From Saprospiraceae bacterium (GTDB taxonomy: Bacteria; Bacteroidota; Bacteroidia; Chitinophagales; Saprospiraceae), in assembly GCA_016713025.1 (NCBI GenBank), contig JADJPZ010000003.1, positions 124,001 to 188,000 of the forward strand: a stretch of 64,000 nucleotides of DNA, read 5' to 3'. Position 1 is the first letter of the stretch. Each line of letters begins with the position of its first letter. Under the pieces are notes generated by a model, which saw nothing but the letters and a program-made list of their open reading frames with translations, searched no databases and was not told the origin of the DNA. Both the position numbers and the translations under genes were made by a program. Positions 1-9,473 of this stretch are shown here, piece after piece.

Positions 1-2
1 CC

Positions 3-605
3 GATGTAAAGACATCGACCAATAGTGCTAAGGTACTTAATGCTGCAGGAGGCGCTCTTACTACGAATGCTTTTAGCGAAAAAGATGAAAATAAAAGAAA
101 AGAAATGCTGACACAAGCACTTCAATACCTTACTAAAGCAATCGAAATTCATCCTTTATATAAAAATGCTTATCTTATCACCGGTAATGCGCAATACCAC
201 TTGGGCGAATATGAAAAAAGTGTGGCTTCATACAGGAAGGCCTTACAGTTGGATCCCGGATATAAAGATGCTACTGTCAATATGGCTGTTGCTCTTCGTG
301 ATGCGGGCAAAATCGCCGGAGAAAAAGAAAACAATCTGGCAAAGGCTGAATTGTACCTCAACGAATCCCTAAAAATTACAACTAATGATCCTGAAACATA
401 CAGATTGATGGGCGTACTGAATGGTGTCAAAGGCAATCACGCAGAAGCTATCAAATATTTTTTGAAGGTGGCTGAAATTGATTCTTCAAATGCAAATGCT
501 TACTTAAATCTTAGTCTTGCATATCGGAATGTGGGTGACAATGTTAGTGCTGACAAACACTTGGAAAAAGCTAAATCGTTGAATCCAAATATATTGAACC
601 AATAA
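3..605 (+). CDS. TPR-repeat protein, C-terminal part (5' end outside window)
   Basis: The reading frame is open from the window edge (first complete codon at base 3) through an internal ATG at 105 to the stop at 603-605, so this is the C-terminal part of a longer protein. About four tetratricopeptide repeats are visible, with the usual pattern of small and aromatic residues (AYLITGNAQYHLGEYEKSV, AYLNLSLAYRNVGDNVSA). The sequence before the internal ATG (NSAKVLNAAGGAL) resembles the stretch that precedes TPRs in large membrane-bound glycosyltransferase/TPR proteins of Bacteroidota, but no membrane segment lies inside the window, so that is only a guess. TPRs bind other proteins; no specific role can be given. 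Confidence 0.75.
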   Translation, partial: DVKTSTNSAKVLNAAGGALTTNAFSEKDENKRKEMLTQALQYLTKAIEIHPLYKNAYLITGNAQYHLGEYEKSVASYRKALQLDPGYKDATVNMAVALRDAGKIAGEKENNLAKAELYLNESLKITTNDPETYRLMGVLNGVKGNHAEAIKYFLKVAEIDSSNANAYLNLSLAYRNVGDNVSADKHLEKAKSLNPNILNQ

Positions 606-697
606 CCTCAATAATCATTTTTGATGGTGCTCTGCCAGGAGTAAATGACTTTTTAATCGTATTTTATTTCAATTTTATCATTTTTTTTAGGAAATTA

Positions 698-729
698 TTT
701 TTGATTTCACCGTTTATGAAGTAATATTG
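698..729 (+). promoter_or_regulatory. Candidate Bacteroidota promoter for the GH3 gene
   Basis: A TTTTTG at 698-703 is followed after 18 bases by TAATATTG at 722-729, close to the TTTG-N19..21-TAnnTTTG consensus. The predicted transcript would start near 735, about 115 bases before the ATG at 850. The -7 box deviates by one base and the spacing is one base short. Confidence 0.35.
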
Positions 730-849
730 CACCGAGCTACCCCTTACAAATAGTAACCAGAAAATGCACAGCTAAATAGTTTTATTTTGGTGCATGACTA
801 AAAACCTGATTTTTTCACTGATAAATGACATTCAATTTCATAACCTGAT

Positions 850-3750
850 ATGGTGCAAAAATACAATTTTGTAGAATGGTTTCTTTTCATATTTTTATTG
901 ATACCGCTTTCGGTGATCTACTCCCAATCCTACAAGGAAAGGGAGGACATTTGGGTTAGGGCCAGAATGGAGCAGATGACCCTGGAACAGAAGGTGGGAC
1001 AGATATTTATGGTCAGGGCCTACTCAAAAGGCAATATTGAGGAAGACAATATTATTGCTGATTATATTAAGAAATTTCATATCGGCGGTATCTGCTTTTT
1101 TCAGGGCACACCTACAAATCAGGTAAATCTCATCAATAAGTACCAAGCGATGTCTTCAACACCCATGCTGATGGGAATAGACGGAGAATGGGGACTTGCT
1201 ATGAGGTTTCCCAACGAGACTGTATCTTTTCCTAAACAAATGATGTTAGGTGCCATAAAAGATGATAAACTCATCTTCGAAATGGGTAAAGAAATAGGAC
1301 GCCAATGCAAACGAGCCGGCATCAATATCAACTTTGCACCTTCCATTGATGTCAACAACAATTCCAAAAACCCCGTGATATTTGATCGATCCTTTGGTGA
1401 TTCTCCTGAAAATGTAGCACAAAAAGGGCATATGTTGTGCAAAGCTATGGAAGAAGAAGGAATTCTTTCGTGCGCAAAACATTTTCCCGGCCATGGAGAT
1501 ACGGAGATTGATTCTCATGTGGATTTGCCATCTATCAATCATGACATAGAACGCCTTGAGAGCCTGGAGCTTTATCCGTTCAGAAGACTTACCAGCCTTG
1601 GTATCAGCGCCATGATGGTGGGACACCTGAATGTTCCCAGCCTCGAAACCCAAGCCAACAGACCTGCTACTTTATCATCTTCTATTATACAGAATTTTAT
1701 ACGTGATGGCATGAGTTTCAATGGACTCCTCATCACAGATGCCATGGACATGAAAGGGGTGACTAAATATTTTCCAAATGGCGTCGCAGAGGCTGAGGCT
1801 TTTCTGGCAGGCAATGACATCATTCTTGTTCCTGAAAACTTACCATTAGCCATCCGCAAAATAAAAGAATACATTTCTTCCGGAAAAATTACTACAGAAA
1901 GGTTAGACCAAAGTGTTGAAAGAATTTTGAGGGCCAAGTTTAAAGTAGGATTGAGCACTTTCAGTACCTTGCCATCTGAAGGAATTAATAACTTCCTGAA
2001 GCGAAATCAACTTGTGGCTATAAAACAAAAACTCACTGAAGCTGCTATGACTCTTGTTGCAGACCAAGAAGGTCTCGTACCTATACGTGAAACATCCGAT
2101 GTTCATATCGGAACCTTAAGTATCAATAATATACAGCAAACAAAGTTTCAGAATCGAATCAGTGATTATGCAGATGCCAGACATTATCAGATCATGCCCG
2201 CACAATTTGCGACAAAATATACTCAAATGTTGCAGACATTATCGCAATTTGACCAAATTATTGTGGGCATACACACTTCCGGTAAGCTCAAAGACTTCAC
2301 TTACGACATCAGCTTACCTATGATCAGTTTTCTGAAAGAATTACAAACCAGGAAAAAAGTCATATTTGTCCTCTTCGGAAGCCCGTACTTACTTAAAAAA
2401 ATGGATTTTGCACATCATGTTTTGTTGGCTTATGATAATGATCACTTGACTCAGGATGTTGCTGCACAAACATTATTCGGAGTCAACGATATCAGCGGTA
2501 CACTACCGGTAACTGTAAATAATATGTGGCCATCCGGACATGGGATAGACAGACGAAATATTCAGAGACTGGGATATGCAAAACCTGAAATGGTGAGTAT
2601 GAGCAGTGATACTCTCAACAAAATAGATAGCATCATGGCAGAAGTTATACGACTTCAGGCTTCGCCGGGAGGCCAGATTTTGATAGCAAAAGACAATAAA
2701 ATCATATTCCAGAAATCATATGGAAAACTCAGTCAGAATGGCTACTATGTTAACAATAATACCGTATATGATATTGCCTCGATCACCAAAATTCTTACTA
2801 CCACATTGGCCACTATGAAATTGGTTGATGACGGAAAAATAAATATACATGACCCTCTCAAAAACTACATATATAATATTGATACTACCAATAAAGCTGA
2901 TCTGGTCATCAGAGACATACTGGCACATCATGCCAGACTTCTGCCATGGATAGGCTTTTATCAAAATACTACTTTGCCAGCGAAAAGTTTTGGCTACAAT
3001 CCCAATTATTATAGTGGCATCCTGCAAGACAGATACTCTGTACCGGTTGCTAAAGGTATGTTCATGAGGACTGACTACGTAGATACAATGTTCCAATCTA
3101 TCTTTCAAACCAGACTCAGGGATAGCGACAATTACAGATATAGTGATCTGGGCTTTTACCTGATGCAAAAAGTCATCGAAAACAAAAGCGGAAAATCTCT
3201 GGATGCATACGCTTCTTCTTCATTTTACAAACCATTGGGATTAAAATATACTACTTTCAGGCCTTTATTAAACCACCATGAATCTATCATCGCGCCTACT
3301 GAAAATGACAATTACTTCAGAAATCAAACCCTCAAAGGTCATGTTCACGACATGGGTGCGGCCATGCTGGGTGGTGTAGCTGGACACGCAGGATTATTTT
3401 CTACTGCAAAGGAAATGGCAGTTTTGATGCAAATGTTGTTAAATAAAGGAAGCTATGGCGGTAAAAATTATATATCACCACAAACCGTAGAATTATTTAC
3501 CACAAGACATTCGAGATCCACCAGAAGAGGATTGGGTTTTGATATGAAGGAATTGGCAGGTGAAAAGTTACAGAATACTTCACACCTGGCTCCGGCTTCT
3601 GTATTTGGCCATACAGGTTTTACGGGAACCGCAGCATGGGCAGACCCAAAAAACAACATAGTATATATCTTTTGTGCCAACAGAACTTATCCGGAGGTAA
3701 CAATCAGACTTTCAACAAAAGAGAATATAGAATTAAAGTTCAGACCCTGA
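850..3750 (+). CDS. GH3 beta-N-acetylhexosaminidase (NagZ-like) fused to a serine beta-lactamase-type domain
   Basis: This is a 966-residue exported protein with an N-terminal hydrophobic signal (residues 8-25). Residues about 35-380 form a GH3 domain of the NagZ type: the histidine loop KHFPGHGDT starts at K210, and the probable nucleophile is D297 in ITDAMDM. The C-terminal third, about 610-966, is a beta-lactamase/transpeptidase-like domain with S644-x-x-K647, Y764-S-D and H921-T-G, the three motifs of class C enzymes and DD-peptidases. The fusion is common in Bacteroidota and is assigned to peptidoglycan turnover: the GH3 part would release GlcNAc and the other part act on peptides or esters. 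The division of labour is inference. The gene stands alone, with about 240 bases of upstream spacer, and the downstream gene points toward it. Confidence 0.88.
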   Translation: MVQKYNFVEWFLFIFLLIPLSVIYSQSYKEREDIWVRARMEQMTLEQKVGQIFMVRAYSKGNIEEDNIIADYIKKFHIGGICFFQGTPTNQVNLINKYQAMSSTPMLMGIDGEWGLAMRFPNETVSFPKQMMLGAIKDDKLIFEMGKEIGRQCKRAGININFAPSIDVNNNSKNPVIFDRSFGDSPENVAQKGHMLCKAMEEEGILSCAKHFPGHGDTEIDSHVDLPSINHDIERLESLELYPFRRLTSLGISAMMVGHLNVPSLETQANRPATLSSSIIQNFIRDGMSFNGLLITDAMDMKGVTKYFPNGVAEAEAFLAGNDIILVPENLPLAIRKIKEYISSGKITTERLDQSVERILRAKFKVGLSTFSTLPSEGINNFLKRNQLVAIKQKLTEAAMTLVADQEGLVPIRETSDVHIGTLSINNIQQTKFQNRISDYADARHYQIMPAQFATKYTQMLQTLSQFDQIIVGIHTSGKLKDFTYDISLPMISFLKELQTRKKVIFVLFGSPYLLKKMDFAHHVLLAYDNDHLTQDVAAQTLFGVNDISGTLPVTVNNMWPSGHGIDRRNIQRLGYAKPEMVSMSSDTLNKIDSIMAEVIRLQASPGGQILIAKDNKIIFQKSYGKLSQNGYYVNNNTVYDIASITKILTTTLATMKLVDDGKINIHDPLKNYIYNIDTTNKADLVIRDILAHHARLLPWIGFYQNTTLPAKSFGYNPNYYSGILQDRYSVPVAKGMFMRTDYVDTMFQSIFQTRLRDSDNYRYSDLGFYLMQKVIENKSGKSLDAYASSSFYKPLGLKYTTFRPLLNHHESIIAPTENDNYFRNQTLKGHVHDMGAAMLGGVAGHAGLFSTAKEMAVLMQMLLNKGSYGGKNYISPQTVELFTTRHSRSTRRGLGFDMKELAGEKLQNTSHLAPASVFGHTGFTGTAAWADPKNNIVYIFCANRTYPEVTIRLSTKENIELKFRP

Positions 3751-3849
3751 TCTACAAAGCCCTTTCAGGTTATTCGGACTATATCTACCTTTGATGCTAT
3801 GTGCGAATATAAACTCATATAGTAAATAAAAAATCTCCCCTGAAGCCTT

Positions 3850-4323
3850 TCAGGTTCCGGCAACCTTACGCTTTTTCATGTAATACTTAGGATTTACTAT
3901 CAAAAGGCCAAATGACTCTCCGTCTTCCTTTTTAGTTTTTGCATGATGAGCTCCATGAGCTTTTAAGATGGCTCTGCTGTATCTGGAATCAAGCTGTCGG
4001 AACCATTTGAATCTCTGATGAATATATACATCATGTATCAAAAAATATATCAAACCATATATAGAAATGCCTATACCTATATATAGTGCCCAACGATAAT
4101 CTACATATAATGTTCCCACTATATAACAAATCATACTCGGTATTGCAAAAACCAGAAAAAACAAATCATTTTTTTCAAAAAATCCTGTCTTTTCATAATG
4201 TGGTTTGTGGTGATCCTCATGCCAGATCCACAACCAGCCATGCATAAGATATTTATGAGCAGACCATGCGACAAATTCCATCACCAATACAGTGAGCAGT
4301 ATGATTCCGATATTTAAAAACAT
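3850..4323 (-). CDS. crtZ: Beta-carotene hydroxylase, CrtZ type
   Basis: A 157-residue integral membrane di-iron hydroxylase of the fatty acid hydroxylase superfamily. All histidine boxes of CrtZ are present: H23-x4-H28, H35-E-D-H38-H39, H97-x4-H102 and H123-G-A-H126-H127. About four membrane helices surround them, and the length matches CrtZ (about 160 residues). The known reaction is 3-hydroxylation of the beta-ionone rings of beta-carotene to give zeaxanthin, a common pigment step in this phylum. No other carotenoid gene is nearby, so the substrate is inferred from the family only. The gene converges on the GH3 gene, with 99 bases between them. Confidence 0.85.
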   Translation of the reverse strand: MFLNIGIILLTVLVMEFVAWSAHKYLMHGWLWIWHEDHHKPHYEKTGFFEKNDLFFLVFAIPSMICYIVGTLYVDYRWALYIGIGISIYGLIYFLIHDVYIHQRFKWFRQLDSRYSRAILKAHGAHHAKTKKEDGESFGLLIVNPKYYMKKRKVAGT

Positions 4324-4442
4324 TTCAATCCATTTTTGAGAATAACAAGGATTGTTGTAGTTGGTTTATGGAATGATGCAAATTAATTGATTTATGTAAA
4401 GATTTGGAAATTCTGAAAAACAATTTTTGTTGTTACAAAAGT

Positions 4443-6077
4443 TTATTTAAAATCAGCAGCACCTTTTTTATTTTTGATGGCTTTAATTGCTTCTGATACA
4501 AACTTATCATTTGTAAAATCGGTCGCATTCTCCTTTTTAAACAATATATTGCGTATTTGTTTTTTGATTTCAAGCTTAAAATACGGCCATAGGTCTTTAC
4601 CTACTATAAGTTCGGTCTCGACATTGGCTTTTATGAAAGCATTAAGCTCATTTATACCTTTGTCAGGAAGTATCCAGGAATCAAAAGCTTTAATATCTGT
4701 TGGGATAGATGTATGATATTTTGCAGCATATCTGAATGAAAATTCCTGTAAAAAAGCAAATGCTTCCAGGTAATTTCCATTTTTATAAACACTATCCATG
4801 GCCACAAACAAATCCGGGGTGATGCCACCAGAACCTTCGACGGTACGTTTGAGTAGCAATGTAGTATACTTACCTCCATTTTTTATAAGCGTACTGTCCT
4901 TGTGGAAAAGGTCTCCGTTCTGATATCGTGAATGGAAATCATCATCATATTCATCTCTGTCGACGTAGTCTCTCTGAATGGATCTGCCTGAAGGGGTAAA
5001 ATATCGGGCTACCGTCAGCCTGACAGCTCCACCGTTGTTGAGTTTGTATTGTTCCTGTACCAATCCTTTGCCAAAAGACCTTCTGCCGATCACCAAACCC
5101 CGATCCCAATCCTGAATTGCTCCGGCAATAATTTCACTTGCAGATGCTGAATTTTCATCAATAAGGACTACTACCTGATCGATTGGGAAAAATCGTTTTC
5201 CTGTGGATTTATATTCATTTTTTTTATTTGAACGCCCCTCAGTATACAACAACAATCTTTCCTTTTCTTCAAAAATCTGGCACAAAATATTGGTAGCTTC
5301 AGGCAAAAAACCTCCCGGATTATCTCTCAAATCAAGTATGATGTGTTTTGCATTGTTTTTGGAAAAGTATAACTCAACGACATCCATAAACTCTCTGTAA
5401 GTATTGTCTCCAAATCTATCTATTTTCACAAGGACAGTTTGTATATCCTTTAGATATTGAGCTGATACAGTTTTTACTTCGACCTCACCTACTGTAACAT
5501 CCAAAGTAACATGAGCAGGTCCTCTCATAAAAAGTATTTTTACTTTTGTGCCGGGTTTCTGTTTTAGCAGGTTTCTTACATCAGTGTATTTTGTGTCCTT
5601 GCCTGTTACAGGATTGCCGTCTATGGAGATAATTTTATCAAAAACCCTGATTCCGGCTTTTTCTGCGGGACTATTTTTTAGTACTGCAGATACACGGACT
5701 GTATCGTCGATGATGAAATTTTCTATACCTATGCCATCATACTCACCATCCATTTGGTCATTGACAGATTCGGTTTCATCCGGAGACAAATATATTGAGT
5801 GTGGATCAAGTTCTTCAAAAACACCCTTCAAGGCAGCTGCGATCAGTTTTTCGCTGTCCACTTTATCTACATACTTGTTTTCTATAAAACGGATGAGTTC
5901 CTCTACCCTGCCCGTCATCATGAGACTGTCGACAGGATAATCCATGGTGCTTATCAATGCATTTTCGGGTTTATCATTCATTTTATACCCTATCATCATA
6001 CCTATAGCTATACAAGCCGAAAGCATCAGCGGCTGTATGATTTTATATGTTCCTTTGACCTCTTGTTCCTCCATCAA
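4443..6077 (-). CDS. C-terminal processing peptidase, S41 family with PDZ domain
   Basis: A 544-residue membrane-anchored or periplasmic serine protease. One hydrophobic segment lies near residues 13-32. An S41 N-terminal helical part (DPHSIYLSP) is followed by a PDZ domain (GIGIENFIIDD, SPAEKAGIRVFDKI, about 90-190) and the catalytic core. The Ser-Lys pair is S312 in SASASE and K337 in SFGKGLVQ, spaced 25 residues as in tail-specific protease Prc. The family trims or degrades proteins from their C-termini. The gene is divergent from the Lrp/AsnC gene and 119 bases upstream of crtZ on the same strand. Confidence 0.9.
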   Translation of the reverse strand: MMEEQEVKGTYKIIQPLMLSACIAIGMMIGYKMNDKPENALISTMDYPVDSLMMTGRVEELIRFIENKYVDKVDSEKLIAAALKGVFEELDPHSIYLSPDETESVNDQMDGEYDGIGIENFIIDDTVRVSAVLKNSPAEKAGIRVFDKIISIDGNPVTGKDTKYTDVRNLLKQKPGTKVKILFMRGPAHVTLDVTVGEVEVKTVSAQYLKDIQTVLVKIDRFGDNTYREFMDVVELYFSKNNAKHIILDLRDNPGGFLPEATNILCQIFEEKERLLLYTEGRSNKKNEYKSTGKRFFPIDQVVVLIDENSASASEIIAGAIQDWDRGLVIGRRSFGKGLVQEQYKLNNGGAVRLTVARYFTPSGRSIQRDYVDRDEYDDDFHSRYQNGDLFHKDSTLIKNGGKYTTLLLKRTVEGSGGITPDLFVAMDSVYKNGNYLEAFAFLQEFSFRYAAKYHTSIPTDIKAFDSWILPDKGINELNAFIKANVETELIVGKDLWPYFKLEIKKQIRNILFKKENATDFTNDKFVSEAIKAIKNKKGAADFK

Positions 6078-6124
6078 TGCCGATCATTATTTTATGGTAA
6101 TATTTGCTACTGCATATTTCCTGC

Positions 6125-6132
6125 CAAAAATA
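6125..6132 (-). promoter_or_regulatory. -7 element candidate for the S41 peptidase gene
   Basis: On the minus strand TATTTTTG fits TAnnTTTG and lies 48 bases upstream of the start codon. A TTTTG lies 23 bases further upstream, slightly outside the usual 19-21 spacing, so the call is tentative. Confidence 0.35.
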
Positions 6133-6240
6133 AAAACATCAAAAATATTTGACTTCAAAACCCGATGATTTTAAGTGCTTTTTTCAATTTAAGCAAGAAA
6201 GCAAATCTGCTACTCGTACAAAAAATATGTTTATTTGTTT

Positions 6241-6248
6241 TATCTTTG
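6241..6248 (+). promoter_or_regulatory. -7 element candidate for the Lrp/AsnC gene
   Basis: TATCTTTG is an exact TAnnTTTG match, only 14 bases before the ATG at 6263, which implies a very short leader. No TTTG is seen at the -33 position. Confidence 0.35.
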
Positions 6249-6262
6249 TTCAAAATTGACAT

Positions 6263-6745
6263 ATGATTTCAAAAAAAAAGCATTTGGAGCTGGATGACAT
6301 AGATTCAAAAATTTTGTCTATTCTGGCGAAAGATGCACGCCTTTCGTATGCTGAAATCGGAAAAAAATTGTTTATTTCCCCGGGTACTGTTCATGTCAGA
6401 ATCAAAAAACTCACTGATGCAAAACTCATAAAGGCAATCAGAGCAGATCTTGACTATGGAAATCTTGGATTTGACATCACTGCATTTTTAGGTATTTACC
6501 TTGAAAAATCCAATATGTATGAAGGTGTCAAAGCTGAATTGCTCAAAATAAAAGAAGTAGTCGATGCTCATTATACTACCGGCAATTATAGCATTTTTGC
6601 CAAAATAATATGCAAAGATACCGGACATCTAAGGGATGTTCTTTCCAAAAAAATTCAGAATATCAAAGGTATTCAGCGGACAGAAACCTTCATATCACTT
6701 GAAGAAACACTGTCACGTCCACTATTTCTCACTGAAATAGATTAG
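6263..6745 (+). CDS. Lrp/AsnC-family transcriptional regulator
   Basis: A 160-residue protein with the AsnC-type winged helix-turn-helix at residues about 8-57 (LDDIDSKILSILAKDARLSY, followed by the recognition helix SPGTVHVRIKKL) and a C-terminal RAM effector-binding domain at about 70-150. Members form dimers or octamers and respond to amino acids. The divergent neighbour is a protease gene and the downstream neighbour a transposase, so context does not reveal a target. Length and domain order are typical. Confidence 0.92.
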   Translation: MISKKKHLELDDIDSKILSILAKDARLSYAEIGKKLFISPGTVHVRIKKLTDAKLIKAIRADLDYGNLGFDITAFLGIYLEKSNMYEGVKAELLKIKEVVDAHYTTGNYSIFAKIICKDTGHLRDVLSKKIQNIKGIQRTETFISLEETLSRPLFLTEID

Positions 6746-6802
6746 GAGTAAGAGTTTAAACTTAGTTATTTTTGTTTTTCTTATTAAAAAACAACTTTAT
6801 AA

Positions 6803-7279
6803 ATGGCTAATACTTATACGCAAATACATATTCAAGTAGTTTTTGCTGTTCAAAACAGGGAATGTATTATTCTAAAATCGTGGAAGGATGAATTATATAA
6901 GTACATGACCGGCATTATACAAAATCATAATCATAAAGTTTTAGCTATAAATGGTATGCCTGACCACGTTCATATTTTGTTTGGTATGAGGCCTACGCAA
7001 GCATTGTCAGACTTAATGCAAGACATAAAAGGAGATAGTTCAAAATGGATCAATCAGAAAGGTTATATAAAAGGAAAGTTTTCGTGGCAAGAAGGTTATG
7101 GTGCTTTCTCTTACAGCAAATCACATGTAAACTCAGTTATTGATTATATCAAGAATCAGGAAAATCATCACAAGAAGAAAACATTTATAGAAGAGTATCA
7201 TGATTTTTTAGAAAAATTTGATGTGGAATATGACAAAAGATATGTATTTAAACATGTAGGCTATGATATCGAGCTATAG
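6803..7279 (+). CDS. REP-associated / IS200-like tyrosine transposase (Y1 HUH family)
   Basis: A 158-residue single-domain protein of the Y1 transposase family. The HUH metal motif is H55-V-H57 in PDHVHIL, and the likely catalytic tyrosine is Y115 in DYIKNQ. It has no TnpB partner and no evident terminal inverted repeats. Directly downstream is an array with small GC-rich palindromes, the arrangement known for RAYTs (REP-associated tyrosine transposases), which cut single-stranded REP hairpins. An upstream TATTTTTG at 6767-6774 could be its -7 box. The pairing with the array is inference from position. Confidence 0.88.
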   Translation: MANTYTQIHIQVVFAVQNRECIILKSWKDELYKYMTGIIQNHNHKVLAINGMPDHVHILFGMRPTQALSDLMQDIKGDSSKWINQKGYIKGKFSWQEGYGAFSYSKSHVNSVIDYIKNQENHHKKKTFIEEYHDFLEKFDVEYDKRYVFKHVGYDIEL

Positions 7280-7291
7280 TCTTTTATATTG

Positions 7292-7740
7292 TCATGTTAT
7301 AGTGCCGTAGGCACAAAATATGGTAAGAAAACATTTGATTTTGTCTTTGATTCGTCCCCTACGGGACGAGACATACTGCCGTTCTGGTTTTTTACCCGTA
7401 TAATATCCCTGACGAGATTAATAAGTATAGGTTATACAAATTTTGCTGCATCATCTTATAGTGCCGTAGGCACAAAATATGGTAAGAAAACATTTGATTT
7501 TGTCTTTTATTCGTCCCCTACGGGACGAGACATACTGCCGTTCTGGTTTTTTACCCGTATAATATCCCTGACGGGATTAATAAGTATAGGTTATACAAAT
7601 TTTGCTGCATCATCTTATAGTGCCGTATGCACAAAATATGGTAAGAAAACATTTGATTTTATTTTTGATTCGTCCCCTACGGGACGAGAGATACCGCCGT
7701 TTTGGTTTTTTACCCGTATAATATCCCTGACGGGATTGAT
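7292..7740. repeat. 159-bp tandem repeat, about 2.8 copies, with REP-like palindromes
   Basis: Units begin at about 7301, 7460 and 7619, with an exact 159-base period and very few differences; the third copy stops near 7740. Each unit carries three small hairpins: GTGCC-GTA-GGCAC, TCGTCCC-CTAC-GGGACGA (7352-7369, 7511-7528, 7670-7687) and ATCCC-TGAC-GGGAT (best in copies 2 and 3). The cores CCGTAGG and CCTACGG of the first two are reverse complements. Since 159 is divisible by three, one frame stays open through the array (7289-7753), but its repeated translation looks like no protein and it is not called as a gene. This is probably a REP/BIME-like array linked to the adjacent transposase. 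Confidence 0.85.
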
Positions 7741-7760
7741 GATTTTTAGCTAACCGATGC

Positions 7761-9440
7761 CTATCCCTTTTTCACTTCTTTTGCAAAACTGTCTTTCAGC
7801 CCTACCGTCTTATTGAATACAATGTGGTCAGAAGTGCTGCTCTTATCTACACAAAAATATCCTTGTCGCAAGAATTGAAATTGCATACCTGGCTGGGCAC
7901 TCATCAGGGATGATTCCATTCTGGCATTTAATACCAATTCCAATGATTTTGGATTGTAAAATGACAAAAAGTCAACATTTTGGTCTTCAGTAGGATCCGG
8001 CACTGTAAAAAGTCTGTCATACAATCTTATCTCGCAAGGTTCCGAATCTGCAATACTTACCCAATGCAAGGTGCCTTTAGGTTTGATGCCGGAGACATCT
8101 TCGCCTGATTTGCTGTCAGGATAATATGTGGCAGTAATCTCAAGTATATTTCCATCATTATCTTTAGTAACTCCTGTACAGTGCAGGATGTAAGCGTGCT
8201 TGAGCCTTACATCCGATCCGGGAGTCATTCTGAAATATTTTGGTGGGGCATTTTCCACAAAATCTTCCCGCTCTATGTACAATTCACGACTAAATAAAAC
8301 ATCTCTGTGTCCCGACGACGGATCTTCAGGATTGTTTTCGGCTTTGAGTATTTCTGATTGCCCTTCAGGATAATTGGTAATGATCACTTTTACAGGATCG
8401 ATCACTACCATGGCCCGCAAAGCAGTCCTGTTCAATTCGTCGCGCACGCAAGATTCCAATAGGTTGATCTCAATGGTATTTTCCCTCTTGGCCACTCCGG
8501 CTTTATCACAAAATGTCCTTATGGCAGCAGGCGGGTATCCTCTCCTACGCATTCCGGATATCGTGGGCATTCTTGGATCATCCCAACCTTCCACAAATTT
8601 TTCGTTGACTAATTTCAACAATTTGCGTTTTGACGTTATCATATATTCCACATTCATTCTGGCAAATTCTATCTGCCGTGAAGGAAATATTTCGAGCTTT
8701 TCTATAAACCAGTCATAAAGTGGGCGGTGATGGATAAACTCCAGCGAACATAAGGAGTGCGTGATCCCTTCTATAGAGTCTGACTGACCGTGTGCAAAAT
8801 CATACATAGGATAAATACACCAATCATCTCCTGTCCTGTGATGATGTTCTTTTTTGATTCGGTATATGACAGGATCTCTCATCAGCATATTAGGTGATGA
8901 CATGTCTACATTGGCACGCAGGACTTTCGACCCGTCCGGAAATGCACCATTTTTCATTTTTTCAAAAAGCATCAGATTCTCCTCCTTACTTCTTGATTTG
9001 TAAGGGCTTTCAACACCCGGAGTGGATGGTGTTCCCTTCATTGATGCGATTTCTTCCGGAGTACTGTCATCCACGTATGCCAATCCCTTCTCAATGAGCC
9101 GGACCGCAAACTCATACAATTTATCAAAATAATCTGATGCATACAACGGCTCATCTTTCCACTCAAATCCGAGCCAATGAATATCATCCATGATAGAGTC
9201 CACATATTCGGTTTCTTCCGTAGTGGGATTGGTATCATCAAATCTGAGATTGGTCCTGCCTCCATACTTTTTAGCCGTTTCAAAATTGATACAGATGGCT
9301 TTGGCATGTCCGATATGCAGATATCCATTGGGCTCAGGCGGGAACCTTGTCAGGATCCGTCCGTCATGTTTGCCTGACTTTATGTCTTCATCAATGATTT
9401 GCTCTATAAAATGGAGAGATTCTTTCTTTTCTTCCGTCAT
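7761..9440 (-). CDS. glnS: Glutaminyl-tRNA synthetase
   Basis: A 559-residue class I aminoacyl-tRNA synthetase that charges tRNA-Gln with glutamine in the cytoplasm. The HIGH motif is at residues 42-45 in RFPPEPNGYLHIGH. The KMSKS-type loop is MITSKRK around S270. The GlnRS/GluRS catalytic fold and the C-terminal anticodon-binding beta-barrels are complete, and the length matches bacterial GlnRS. The gene starts 33 bases after argS on the same strand, so the two are probably co-transcribed. Confidence 0.95.
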   Translation of the reverse strand: MTEEKKESLHFIEQIIDEDIKSGKHDGRILTRFPPEPNGYLHIGHAKAICINFETAKKYGGRTNLRFDDTNPTTEETEYVDSIMDDIHWLGFEWKDEPLYASDYFDKLYEFAVRLIEKGLAYVDDSTPEEIASMKGTPSTPGVESPYKSRSKEENLMLFEKMKNGAFPDGSKVLRANVDMSSPNMLMRDPVIYRIKKEHHHRTGDDWCIYPMYDFAHGQSDSIEGITHSLCSLEFIHHRPLYDWFIEKLEIFPSRQIEFARMNVEYMITSKRKLLKLVNEKFVEGWDDPRMPTISGMRRRGYPPAAIRTFCDKAGVAKRENTIEINLLESCVRDELNRTALRAMVVIDPVKVIITNYPEGQSEILKAENNPEDPSSGHRDVLFSRELYIEREDFVENAPPKYFRMTPGSDVRLKHAYILHCTGVTKDNDGNILEITATYYPDSKSGEDVSGIKPKGTLHWVSIADSEPCEIRLYDRLFTVPDPTEDQNVDFLSFYNPKSLELVLNARMESSLMSAQPGMQFQFLRQGYFCVDKSSTSDHIVFNKTVGLKDSFAKEVKKG

Positions 9441-9473
9441 GATTATATTATTCCTGATATTTTTTATAAAAAT

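Noticed and set aside
3785..3793. TACCTTTG promoter-like box
   Set aside because: It lies between two convergent genes and points into the 3' end of crtZ; no gene follows in that direction.
7292..7740. CRISPR array
   Set aside because: The units are contiguous 159-base repeats without unique spacers, and no cas genes are present.
7289..7753. Open frame of 154 codons through the tandem repeat
   Set aside because: The frame stays open because the 159-base period is a multiple of three; the translation simply repeats and contains no protein-like domain.
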